A model generated the notes under the pieces. The model did not search any database. It was not told where the DNA came from and saw only the letters and a program-made list of their open reading frames with translations. A DNA stretch of 64,000 nucleotides. It comes from CAVRZJ01 sp964594125 (GTDB lineage Bacteria; Acidobacteriota; Thermoanaerobaculia; Thermoanaerobaculales; Thermoanaerobaculaceae). The stretch is from positions 124,001 through 188,000 of the forward strand of contig CAZQLL010000004.1 in assembly GCA_964594125.1 (NCBI GenBank). The letters are read 5' to 3'. The translations under genes were made by a program, and so were the position numbers. Of the stretch, positions 7,438-15,006 are shown in pieces (the first letter of the stretch is position 1; the number at the start of each line of letters is the position of its first letter).

Positions 7438-9009
7438 TCACACCCTCGACCAGAACTCCACGAAGACCACGGTCGACAGGAAGAACCCCAGCGGCACGTT
7501 GACGATCACACCGATCGTGAAGGCCCAGAAGGGCTTCATGCCGAACGTCATGAGCTCGGCGAAGCGTGTCGACAGGCCGATGCACAGGAAGCACAGCACG
7601 AACGCCCAGGAGCGCAGCTTCTTGATCGGCGAGATCACCCTCGGCTGCAGCACCGACTCGAACCAGCTCGACGCGGTGAGGAGCTGGTTGAGGGCGAACT
7701 TCTGGTCCTGCGTCTCGGCGGCGTCCTGCAGCGTCTTGAGCTCGTCCCGCTCCAGCGGCCCCTTCGCCGCCAGCGTCCCCTTCTCGAGGTCGATGCTCAC
7801 GCGACCGCGCAGCGACTCCGGCACCACGTAGCCGGTGAAGTCGGCGTCGTACCTCACGCCCTGGACCGCGCCCCGCATCTTCGCCACGCCCACGTGGCCG
7901 GCAGGCGCCTGCGAGGCGACGAAGCTCATGATCACCGACGCGGCCAGGAACCCGATCACGAACTTCGGGAAGCGCTCCCAGATGATGCCGGCGCTGACCG
8001 CCTTCTGCGAGGCGTCCTTCTTCTCCCAGAACACGACCGAGACGACGGCCAGAATCAGGCACCAGATGCCGATCCAGATATCGCGGCCGATCACCTTCAT
8101 CAGCGTGAACGCGTTGATCGGCGAGTCGCCGAAGCGCGTCGCCAGCTCGGCGACAACGGCGAACCCGGCAGCATCCGCGAACTCCGAGGTGCCTACCCAT
8201 GCGCCGGCGACGCCGGGGGCGATCGTCCCGGGGACGAGCTTCTTCAGGGCGACGGTGAGGACGAGGATCATGACGATCGCCCACACCGTGACAACGGCGA
8301 TCGCGATCGAGATATGATCCTTCTTCGCGCGCACCGCACCGCCTACCGCGATCGAGGCGGAGACGCCGCACACGGCGCCGGCCGCGCCCAGCGTCGCGCC
8401 GAACTGCGGCTCCAGCTTGAAGATCTTGGTGGCGGCGAGGAAGATCGTCAGCCAGGTGCACACGGAGACGAGGGTGGCCTGCAGGAATGCGATGGGACCC
8501 GCCGAGAAGATCAGCGTCAGCGGCAGCGTTGCGCCGAGCAGCACGATGCCGACCTTGATGTAGTACTCGGTACGCAGCGCGCTCTTGATCCACTCCGGCA
8601 TCCTGATGAGGTTCGAGATCACCAGACCGACGAGCAGCGCCAGCAGAGGCGCCTCGATGTTGAGGTCTTCCATCACCTTCCAGCCGGAGACGATGAAGAT
8701 CAGGAGCGACCCCAGGAACAGCGCGATGAAGCCGGGAATGAACTGCTTCATCCTCGCGCCCATGATCGCCATCGACACCGTGAACACGCCCCCAAACACG
8801 GCGAAGATCGCCAGGTACCCGCGGGCGTTCGCAGCCAGGTCGGCCGACGCCGCTCGCAGCTCGCTCCACTTCGCCGGCGTGACGGCCCACCCTCTGATCG
8901 TGCCGCCGGACGCAAACACGACCAGCGCCATGACCACGATGCCGAGGCCGAACCACACCGACCACCAGTCCTCGGTCTTCCACAGCCGGGCCAGCCCCTT
9001 CGCCTCCAT
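7438..9009 (-). CDS. yeiH: YeiH-family putative sulfate exporter (UPF0324)
   Basis: A 523-residue integral membrane protein with about 11-12 hydrophobic segments. The family core is recognisable: an EAPLLALLVGLVISNLIRMPEW segment, a VGIVLLGATLPL helix and the AVCGVSASIAVGGAV signature near residue 215. YeiH/PSE proteins are putative anion exporters, and sulfate, sulfonate or sulfite are suggested substrates. An internal hydrophilic insertion of about 90 residues (around 375-450) is longer than in E. coli YeiH. It is the last gene of dsrM-dsrK-porin-yeiH, 22 bases after the porin. Context suggests it moves a sulfur oxyanion across the inner membrane; the direction is uncertain. Confidence 0.82.
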   Translation of the reverse strand: MEAKGLARLWKTEDWWSVWFGLGIVVMALVVFASGGTIRGWAVTPAKWSELRAASADLAANARGYLAIFAVFGGVFTVSMAIMGARMKQFIPGFIALFLGSLLIFIVSGWKVMEDLNIEAPLLALLVGLVISNLIRMPEWIKSALRTEYYIKVGIVLLGATLPLTLIFSAGPIAFLQATLVSVCTWLTIFLAATKIFKLEPQFGATLGAAGAVCGVSASIAVGGAVRAKKDHISIAIAVVTVWAIVMILVLTVALKKLVPGTIAPGVAGAWVGTSEFADAAGFAVVAELATRFGDSPINAFTLMKVIGRDIWIGIWCLILAVVSVVFWEKKDASQKAVSAGIIWERFPKFVIGFLAASVIMSFVASQAPAGHVGVAKMRGAVQGVRYDADFTGYVVPESLRGRVSIDLEKGTLAAKGPLERDELKTLQDAAETQDQKFALNQLLTASSWFESVLQPRVISPIKKLRSWAFVLCFLCIGLSTRFAELMTFGMKPFWAFTIGVIVNVPLGFFLSTVVFVEFWSRV

Positions 9010-9031
9010 GGCCGCGACCCTCCTTCGCCGC

Positions 9032-10399
9032 TCAGAACTTCACCTGCACCATCGAACGGAAGCGGCAGTCCTCCTGATGGCGCGGAGTGAACCCCTGATG
9101 TTCTACAAACTCCCTGACCAGCGACGAGACGTCGAAGAACACCTTGTGCTGATGCTTCCGCTGGCCGACGTACACATTGACACCGAGCGTCGTCTCCACG
9201 AGCGCGCGCTCGATCGCCTCAACGAACGTCGTGCCGTCCCACACCTGCACGAATCCGAGGCCCGAGTTGGCGACGGCCTCGGCGGTCGGGTCCTCGAGGC
9301 GCCGCACCTCGGCGTAGCGGGCGACGATCTCGAGACGCCCGGGTCTGAGGAAGTACCCGAAGGCCGCGCGCCACCCGCCGCGGTTGAACACCGTCGGACC
9401 CGGGATCGAACGGTTGAGATCGTACGTCTCGGTCCCCCACTCGAGGTCGACCGAGAGACCGCGATGGCGCAGAAGTACCGACAGGTTGTACCCGGTGTCG
9501 CGGGCGCGGTACTGGGGAACGCTGGCGCCCGTCGCGTCCCTGGTGTGCAGCGTGGCGTCGCTGTAGGCGGAGACGAGCAACCCGACGAGCAGGCGCGCGG
9601 TGTCGTCGGGATCCCCCTGCGCCGTCCAGTTCAGCCAGCCGTTCGGGTAGTAGCCGAGGCGCAGCGAGAACAGGTGGTCGTCGCCGACGTTGCCGCCGCC
9701 GCGGGTGTTCCTCCCCTGCCAGACCCCGGCCTCGTACTGGAACGTCCCCAGCGTGGCCGATCGCGCCATGCCGGTCGCCGAGACGCCCTGCGATCTGAAG
9801 AGGCACAGCCCCCCGGTGGGGAAACCGGTGAAAGGGTTCTCGGCCGAGAGCGAGAACGCCGTTCCGCCTCCCGGCCAGCCGGCGCTGCCGGCGCTCGCGC
9901 TGACGTCCGTTTCGGCGTACATGAGCGAGCGGTCGATGAAGTTCAGGCCGAACCCCGACGCCATGAACTCCGCGCCGTACGGGATCTTGTTTCGGCCCAT
10001 CCCGATGGCGAAACCCTCCGAGAGCTTGTACTGCAGCCATGCGTCGTGGAGGTTCACCGCGGACATCGGCTCGAGCTGGAGGTTGAAGCAGTAGGTGAAC
10101 CTCGGGTCGAACGCGTGTCCGTCCCACCACAGCCGCGCCCTGCGGATGAAGAACGCCGAGTAATCTGTCTCGTTCCCCTTGACCGACTCGTCGAGCTGGA
10201 GGTTCGTGTAGCGGAACTGCAGGCCGGAAGCGAGACGCAGCGAGAAGGCGCCGTCCGCGGTGGCGAGCACGAAGCCGTTCCTGTACTCGACCGTGACCTT
10301 CTCGGGCGCCGCCGCCTGGCCGCCGGCGCCCTGCGCCGCCGCACCATCCGCCATCGCGGCGATCAGCGCGAGACCGGCACGCTGCAGCAGGATCTTCAT
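9032..10399 (-). CDS. Outer-membrane porin, OprP/OprO-like
   Basis: 455 residues with a short N-terminal signal peptide (MKILLQRAGLALIAAM, cleavage near AAAQ). Many alternating beta-strand segments follow, and the protein ends in phenylalanine, the classical C-terminal signature for Bam-mediated insertion. Motifs such as FFIRRARLWWDGHAFDPRFTY and GMGRNKIPYGAEF are typical of phosphate-selective porins O and P. It lies 7 bases after dsrK and 22 before yeiH, so it is cotranscribed with DsrMK. Lysine/arginine-rich channel staves suit anions; import of sulfate or sulfite across the outer membrane is a reasonable inference. Confidence 0.82.
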   Translation of the reverse strand: MKILLQRAGLALIAAMADGAAAQGAGGQAAAPEKVTVEYRNGFVLATADGAFSLRLASGLQFRYTNLQLDESVKGNETDYSAFFIRRARLWWDGHAFDPRFTYCFNLQLEPMSAVNLHDAWLQYKLSEGFAIGMGRNKIPYGAEFMASGFGLNFIDRSLMYAETDVSASAGSAGWPGGGTAFSLSAENPFTGFPTGGLCLFRSQGVSATGMARSATLGTFQYEAGVWQGRNTRGGGNVGDDHLFSLRLGYYPNGWLNWTAQGDPDDTARLLVGLLVSAYSDATLHTRDATGASVPQYRARDTGYNLSVLLRHRGLSVDLEWGTETYDLNRSIPGPTVFNRGGWRAAFGYFLRPGRLEIVARYAEVRRLEDPTAEAVANSGLGFVQVWDGTTFVEAIERALVETTLGVNVYVGQRKHQHKVFFDVSSLVREFVEHQGFTPRHQEDCRFRSMVQVKF

Positions 10400-10406
10400 G
10401 CGAAGC

Positions 10407-12020
10407 CTAGTGAAACTCCCACTCGATGAACCCCGGCTTGACGTCCGTCATCGCGTTGACGATCAGCTCGACCAGCCCGCCGTAGAGGATGCGCGAGCGC
10501 TCCCACACGCCGTAGGCCCGGAAGACGTCGCGGAACTGCCCCTTGCAGTTGGAGCACGGCGTGCAGACGTACTTGTCGATCGACGGGTCGAGCTCCGGCG
10601 CGAAGGCATCCAGCACCTGCTTGAGCTTGGCGCGGCCTGACACCAGCGCCCGCCAGTTGGAGAAGTTGTTGCCGGACATGATGGCGAAGCCGGAGCCGCC
10701 GCCGCAGCAGTAGTTGTCCACCCCGTGCGGGTGCATCTCGCGGAAGCGCGGCGCGATCCTGCGCAGGATGCGGCGCGGCGGCTCGATGATCCCCATCGCC
10801 CGCGCGAGATTGCAGGGGTCGTGCAGCGTGACCGGGAAGTCGTTGCGCGACGGGTCGACCTTGATCCGGCCGGAGTCGATCAGGCTCTCGAGGTAGACGA
10901 CGAACGACTCGCGCGGGACGTTGGTTTCGCCGAGCAGCACGCGGTCGGCGACCACGTTGAGCGCCTTGTGCGCGTGGCCGCACTCACCGACGATGATCTT
11001 CTTCACGCCGAGCTTCTTCGCGATCTCCGCATGCTTCAGCGCCACCCGGGCGAACTGCACGTCGTCGTACCACAGCCCGTAGTTGACCGCGTCGTAGGCC
11101 ACCTGCTCGGATGACATGGTCCACGAGACGCCGGCCGCCTCGAGGATCACGGCGAACGCTCCCGGATTCTCCGGCCACGCCATGATTTCGCCGGCGTTGT
11201 GGATCAGGAGGATCTCGGCCCCTTCCTTGTCCCACGGCGTCTTCACCGTGAAGCCGACCTTCTCGCTCATCTCCTCGTCGATGAAGTCGATGTTGTCCTT
11301 GACGACGGCCGGCGACATCCCGGTGGTCGAGCCCACCTTGAGCTGGAGCACGCTGCCGCTCGTGTGGCACTCGACCGCGGAGATCCCCAGCTCCTGGCTG
11401 AACAGCTTGCGCAGCTCGTGCGTAATCAGGCCGTTGTCGACCCCGATCGGGCACGCCTGGCAGCAGCGCCGGCACAGGGTGCAGCGGTGCGCCAGCTCGG
11501 CAAGGCGGGCGAACGTCTCCCAGTTGAGCTCGATCGAGCCGGCGAGCGCCGACTTGATCGGGTTGCCGCCGGGGCCGTAGCGCGCGATCAGCCGCCGCAG
11601 CACGTCGGCGCGGTAGGTCGGCCTGTAGATCTCGTTCTCCCCCGATGCGGTGAAGATCGGGCACGCGTCGGCGCACGTCTGGCAGTGGGTGCAGTGGTCG
11701 AGGGTGAGCTGCAGCGCCTGGATGAACGTCCAGTTGTCCTCGCGCGACAGCAGCTTGGAGAGCCCGGCGACGAACCCGTCGAGCAGGCGCTTCTCCTCGG
11801 CCGGATCGGTCGGCCGCTTGAGGCCGAGCGCCGAGACGCCGTCGGCGGACGCGTCGATCGCCGCCTTCTTCTCCGGCGTGAGCTCCTTCCACAGCGTCGC
11901 GGGGTCGATCTCGTCGTACGGCGGCGGCAACGGAATGAGCTTCGACAGCTCGAGCGGCGACAGGACCTCCGTCTGCTTCGAGATGTCCTTGACACTCGGA
12001 ATCAACGGCTCCGGCTTCAT
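10407..12020 (-). CDS. dsrK: DsrK, heterodisulfide-reductase-like catalytic subunit
   Basis: 537 residues from the ATG at 12018-12020, chosen for its GGGGGA ribosome site; a longer upstream frame reads into dsrM. Two ferredoxin-type [4Fe-4S] motifs lie N-terminally (HCTHCQTCADACP and RCTLCRRCCQACP). Two CCG-type regions (CCGGGSGF near residue 440, CTPCSNC near 495) bind the HdrB/HdrD-like non-cubane cluster. DsrK is the cytoplasmic subunit that oxidises or reduces DsrC, passing electrons to or from DsrM. It starts one base after the dsrM stop. Only M and K are present; DsrJ, O and P are absent from the window, giving a minimal DsrMK complex. Confidence 0.93.
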   Translation of the reverse strand: MKPEPLIPSVKDISKQTEVLSPLELSKLIPLPPPYDEIDPATLWKELTPEKKAAIDASADGVSALGLKRPTDPAEEKRLLDGFVAGLSKLLSREDNWTFIQALQLTLDHCTHCQTCADACPIFTASGENEIYRPTYRADVLRRLIARYGPGGNPIKSALAGSIELNWETFARLAELAHRCTLCRRCCQACPIGVDNGLITHELRKLFSQELGISAVECHTSGSVLQLKVGSTTGMSPAVVKDNIDFIDEEMSEKVGFTVKTPWDKEGAEILLIHNAGEIMAWPENPGAFAVILEAAGVSWTMSSEQVAYDAVNYGLWYDDVQFARVALKHAEIAKKLGVKKIIVGECGHAHKALNVVADRVLLGETNVPRESFVVYLESLIDSGRIKVDPSRNDFPVTLHDPCNLARAMGIIEPPRRILRRIAPRFREMHPHGVDNYCCGGGSGFAIMSGNNFSNWRALVSGRAKLKQVLDAFAPELDPSIDKYVCTPCSNCKGQFRDVFRAYGVWERSRILYGGLVELIVNAMTDVKPGFIEWEFH

Positions 12021-12021
12021 C

Positions 12022-12930
12022 TCAGGAATCCCCCTTTTCCTGAACCACGTCGATCCAGCGCTTCCCCCCACCCCCCTTGATGTGAGGACCGGACCACGTC
12101 ACGGGCAGCATGAGCTGCTTCTCGATTTTAGCCTGGAACACCTCGCCGCCGGTGTTGGGAGCGTCGTCCCAGCGCACCGAGTGCCAGGTGAAGTACTTGG
12201 CGAACATGTGCGTCATGTGGCTCCACGGCAGATACGCGAGGAAAACCCCGAGCAGCGCCACCTGCGCCGCGAACCAGCCGCCGGCCGGCGACGCCGGCGC
12301 CAGCGTCACCAGCCCGGCCGCGAACGACGCGGCGTGTGCGTACTGGCGGTCGGCGAACAGCCAGCTCCCCCACGACGCGACGAACACGGCCAGGAGCATC
12401 CACAGGTGCAGGAAGTCCGCCGGCGTCGAGGCTTTGCGGAGCTGGCGGTTCCCGAGCCTGCGGGCCAGCAGCCCAAGGCAGCCGAGCGTGGCGAGCGCCA
12501 GCGCGACCGCGCCCCACAGCGTCAGCAGCGCGCCGCCGGCGAGGAAACCCAGCCCCGGGACCTCGACGTAGCGCGCGATCCCGCCGGCGAGCAGCGCCAC
12601 GCCGAGGGCGAACAGCAGGTACAGCCCGTAGTGGAACAACAGCGACGGCAGCCACAGCTTCGGGTTGTGCTCGCGCACCGCCTTGAGCGTCAAGACCTCC
12701 TCTGCGATCGTCTTGACCTCGCCGAGCTTGGAGACCTCGCGCGGCTTGGTCCACCAGTCGAGCTCCTCGAAGTACGACCCGCCGTACGAGACCTTCCCCT
12801 TCTCGTGCGCGACGGGATACAGCTCCCAGCGCACATGCGTCGGCATGGTGGCGTAGCGATACGCCTTGTACAGGTTCCCGAGCACGAACCCGGCGAGCGC
12901 GACATACGCCCAGAGCGGCAGGACCTCCAT
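12022..12930 (-). CDS. dsrM: DsrM, cytochrome b membrane subunit
   Basis: 302 residues from the ATG with a GGAGGGGGAA ribosome site. It has an N-terminal membrane helix (LWAYVALAGFVLGNLYKAYRY) and then about four to five more segments of the NarI/HdrE type. Histidines in LFHYGLYLLFALGV and in LPWSHMTHMFAKYFTWHSV are likely heme b ligands. DsrM takes electrons from menaquinol and passes them to DsrK. It is the first gene of its operon, 50 bases below a sigma-54-like promoter. Confidence 0.9.
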   Translation of the reverse strand: MEVLPLWAYVALAGFVLGNLYKAYRYATMPTHVRWELYPVAHEKGKVSYGGSYFEELDWWTKPREVSKLGEVKTIAEEVLTLKAVREHNPKLWLPSLLFHYGLYLLFALGVALLAGGIARYVEVPGLGFLAGGALLTLWGAVALALATLGCLGLLARRLGNRQLRKASTPADFLHLWMLLAVFVASWGSWLFADRQYAHAASFAAGLVTLAPASPAGGWFAAQVALLGVFLAYLPWSHMTHMFAKYFTWHSVRWDDAPNTGGEVFQAKIEKQLMLPVTWSGPHIKGGGGKRWIDVVQEKGDS

Positions 12931-12980
12931 TGCTTCCCCCTCCCGTGCGCGGCCGGACAGCCGCCGTGGCATGGATGCGA

Positions 12981-12996
12981 TGAAAGGTTCGTGCCA
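12981..12996 (-). promoter_or_regulatory. Sigma-54-like promoter of the dsrMK-porin-yeiH operon
   Basis: The minus strand reads TGGCACG-AACC-TTTCA. The -24 half is perfect; the -12 half has T instead of G in the GC doublet, with correct spacing. It lies 51 bases upstream of the dsrM ATG, an ordinary leader length. On its own it would be weak evidence. It gains weight from the perfect match ahead of dsrA. Confidence 0.5.
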
Positions 12997-13027
12997 AGCC
13001 CCGGTCGGCCACGCAGGTGCTTTGTTT

Positions 13028-13049
13028 TCATACGATTAAATTCCGGAAT
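13028..13049 (-). promoter_or_regulatory. Candidate regulatory motif upstream of dsrM
   Basis: An AT-rich patch containing the palindrome ATTCCGGAAT (13040-13049) followed on the minus strand by TTTAAT-CGTATGA. The 7-mer CGTATGA with the same flank of A and C residues also occurs in the AT-rich patch above dsrA (7267-7273). It could be a shared activator site or a vegetative promoter element. The shared word is short. Confidence 0.3.
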
Positions 13050-13184
13050 CAAGGCCCCTCACGCAAACGATGTTTCGGCTTCGTAACGGCAGCGCACGCG
13101 CGCGGAACTGCGTCGGGACCGCGGCGGCCGCACCCACGCGCTCCGCCCCGCTGCGCCCCGGCGCCGCGTTGCTGCGGCGGTCCG

Positions 13185-13859
13185 CTACGCCGCGTAGACG
13201 GAGGGATCCGCGAGGCCCGCGTCCGCGAACCCGGCGCGCCGCAGACGGCAGGCGTCGCAGCGCCCGCAGTGCACGCGCGGCGCCGGCGGGTCGTAGCACG
13301 ACAGCGTGAGGCCGAGGTCGACGCCGAGCTCGGCGGCGAGACGCACGATCCCCGCCTTGGTCAGCCGCAGCAGCGGGGCGTGCACGGCGAAGCGCGCGCC
13401 CTCGGCGCCGGCGCGCGTGCCGAGGCGCGCCGCCTCCGCGAACGCGCGCAGGAACTCGGGGCGGCAGTCCGGGTAGCCGGAGTAGTCGAGCACGTTGGCG
13501 CCGATCACCAGGTCGCGCGCACCGATCGTCTCCGCCAGGCCGGTGAGCAGCGCCAGCATCACGGTGTTGCGCGCCGGCACGTAGGTGACGGGGACCGGGC
13601 CGCCGCCGGCGCCGTCCTTCGGCACCGCGATCTCGGCGGTCAGCGCCGAGCCGCCGATCGCCCGCAGGTCGACAGCGACGATGCGATGGTCACGGATCGC
13701 GAGCTGCGCCGCGACAGCGCGCGCGGCCGCGAGCTCCGCGCGGTGGCGCTGCCCGTAGTCGACCGACAGCGCCGCCACCGTGAAGCCGGCGGCGCGCGCC
13801 CAGCCGGCCGCCGTGGCGGAGTCCATCCCGCCGGAGAGCAGCACGGCCGCCGTGCTCAC
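13185..13859 (-). CDS. queC: 7-cyano-7-deazaguanine synthase QueC
   Basis: 224 residues. It has the PP-loop ATP-pyrophosphatase motif near the N-terminus (VLLSGGMDSATA), the family sequence VTYVPARNTVMLALLTGLAE, and a C-terminal zinc site (SCYDPPAP then HCGRCDACRLR). QueC turns 7-carboxy-7-deazaguanine into preQ0, the queuosine precursor. The partner gene queE lies 25 kb away at 38836-39510. GTG start overlapping the GH3 stop (GTGA), so the two are translationally coupled although functionally unrelated. Confidence 0.95.
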   Translation of the reverse strand: MSTAAVLLSGGMDSATAAGWARAAGFTVAALSVDYGQRHRAELAAARAVAAQLAIRDHRIVAVDLRAIGGSALTAEIAVPKDGAGGGPVPVTYVPARNTVMLALLTGLAETIGARDLVIGANVLDYSGYPDCRPEFLRAFAEAARLGTRAGAEGARFAVHAPLLRLTKAGIVRLAAELGVDLGLTLSCYDPPAPRVHCGRCDACRLRRAGFADAGLADPSVYAA

Positions 13860-14845
13860 GCCGCCGCCCCGGCGAGCGCGCGCGCCCGCTCCGCCAGCCG
13901 CTCGACCTCATCCCACGCGACCGCCGCGAGCTCGCCGCGGCCCCAGCCGGCCAGGTGCGCCGCGGCCGCGCGCAGGCGCGCCGCCAGCACCGGGTCGCGC
14001 GCAGCCCACCGTTCCACCCGCTCGCAGACCTCGGCCCGGGCGCTCATCGTGTTGCTCACCGTCGCCTGGTCGCAGCCGGCGCGCAGACAGGCGGCGGCGC
14101 GCTCGGCGAACGAGCCGAACGCCGCAAGCGCCCCCATCTCGAGGTCGTCCGAGAGCACCGGGCCGCAGCGCCGGCCGCGCAGACGCCCGACGACCGTCCG
14201 TGACAGCGAGGCCGGCAGGACCGCCTCGCCGAGCGACGGCGCGACGGCGTGCGCCACCATCACGCCCCGCCCCGGCCGCAGCAGCGCGAGGAAGGCGCGC
14301 TCGTCCTCCGCTGCGCCGTCGTCGAGCAGCGGCAGGTCCTTGTGCGAGTCGACCGTACCGCTGCCGAGGCCGGGGTAGTGCTTGAGGCAGCCGGCGACGC
14401 CGAACCGTTCCAGCCCCGCGAGGAACGCCGACGCCGCGGCGACCACACCATCCACGTCGCAGGCGAAGCAGCGTCCCTCGCTGCGCACCCACCCATCGGG
14501 CCGGCCGACGTCGACCGCCGGCGCGAAGTCGACACCGATCCCGAAGTGCGCGCACACGGCGCCGATCGCCTGGCCGAGCGCCTCCACCGCGGGCAGGCCG
14601 GCGGCGGCCGCCGCCGCCGGCGACGGCAGCGGGCCGACCAGGCGCGCGAGCCGGTTCACCCGCCCGCCCTCCATGTCGATCGCCACGTACGGCGTCCACG
14701 GCAGCGCCCGCAGCTCCGCCACCAGCGCCGCCAGTTCCTCTCGCGGCCCGACGTTGCGCGCGAACAGGATCACCCCGCCGGGACGCAGCTCGCCGAGCAG
14801 CCGCCGCTCGCCGTCGTCCAGCGCCGTCCCCGGAACCCCGCACAC
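13856..14845 (-). CDS. Glycoside hydrolase family 3 (NagZ-like beta-N-acetylhexosaminidase)
   Basis: About 329 residues from a GTG that begins just before the conserved GVILFARN motif. A TTG at 14960-14962 would add 39 residues and may be the true start, since the HFLVCGVPG strand belongs to the domain. Family motifs follow: YVAIDMEGGRVNRL, FAPAVDV, the catalytic-loop region CLKHYPGLGSGTVDSHKDLP and the SDDLEMGA block with the nucleophile aspartate. NagZ enzymes release N-acetylglucosamine from muropeptides during cell-wall recycling. No signal peptide is visible, in keeping with a cytoplasmic NagZ. Between mutS and queC. Confidence 0.85.
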   Translation of the reverse strand: MCGVPGTALDDGERRLLGELRPGGVILFARNVGPREELAALVAELRALPWTPYVAIDMEGGRVNRLARLVGPLPSPAAAAAAGLPAVEALGQAIGAVCAHFGIGVDFAPAVDVGRPDGWVRSEGRCFACDVDGVVAAASAFLAGLERFGVAGCLKHYPGLGSGTVDSHKDLPLLDDGAAEDERAFLALLRPGRGVMVAHAVAPSLGEAVLPASLSRTVVGRLRGRRCGPVLSDDLEMGALAAFGSFAERAAACLRAGCDQATVSNTMSARAEVCERVERWAARDPVLAARLRAAAAHLAGWGRGELAAVAWDEVERLAERARALAGAAA

Positions 14846-15006
14846 GAGGAAGTGGCGGCCTGCGGCTCGCGGTCCGTTGTTCGAGAAGCGCGCGCTGGAC
14901 GTGGCGTCGCGGGCGGCGGTCCCTGGGCCCGGAGCCGGAGCGCCGGCGCCGGCCTCCGGCAATCGCCTCGCGCCTCGCGCCTCGCGCCGCGTGCCGCGTT
15001 CCCTTC

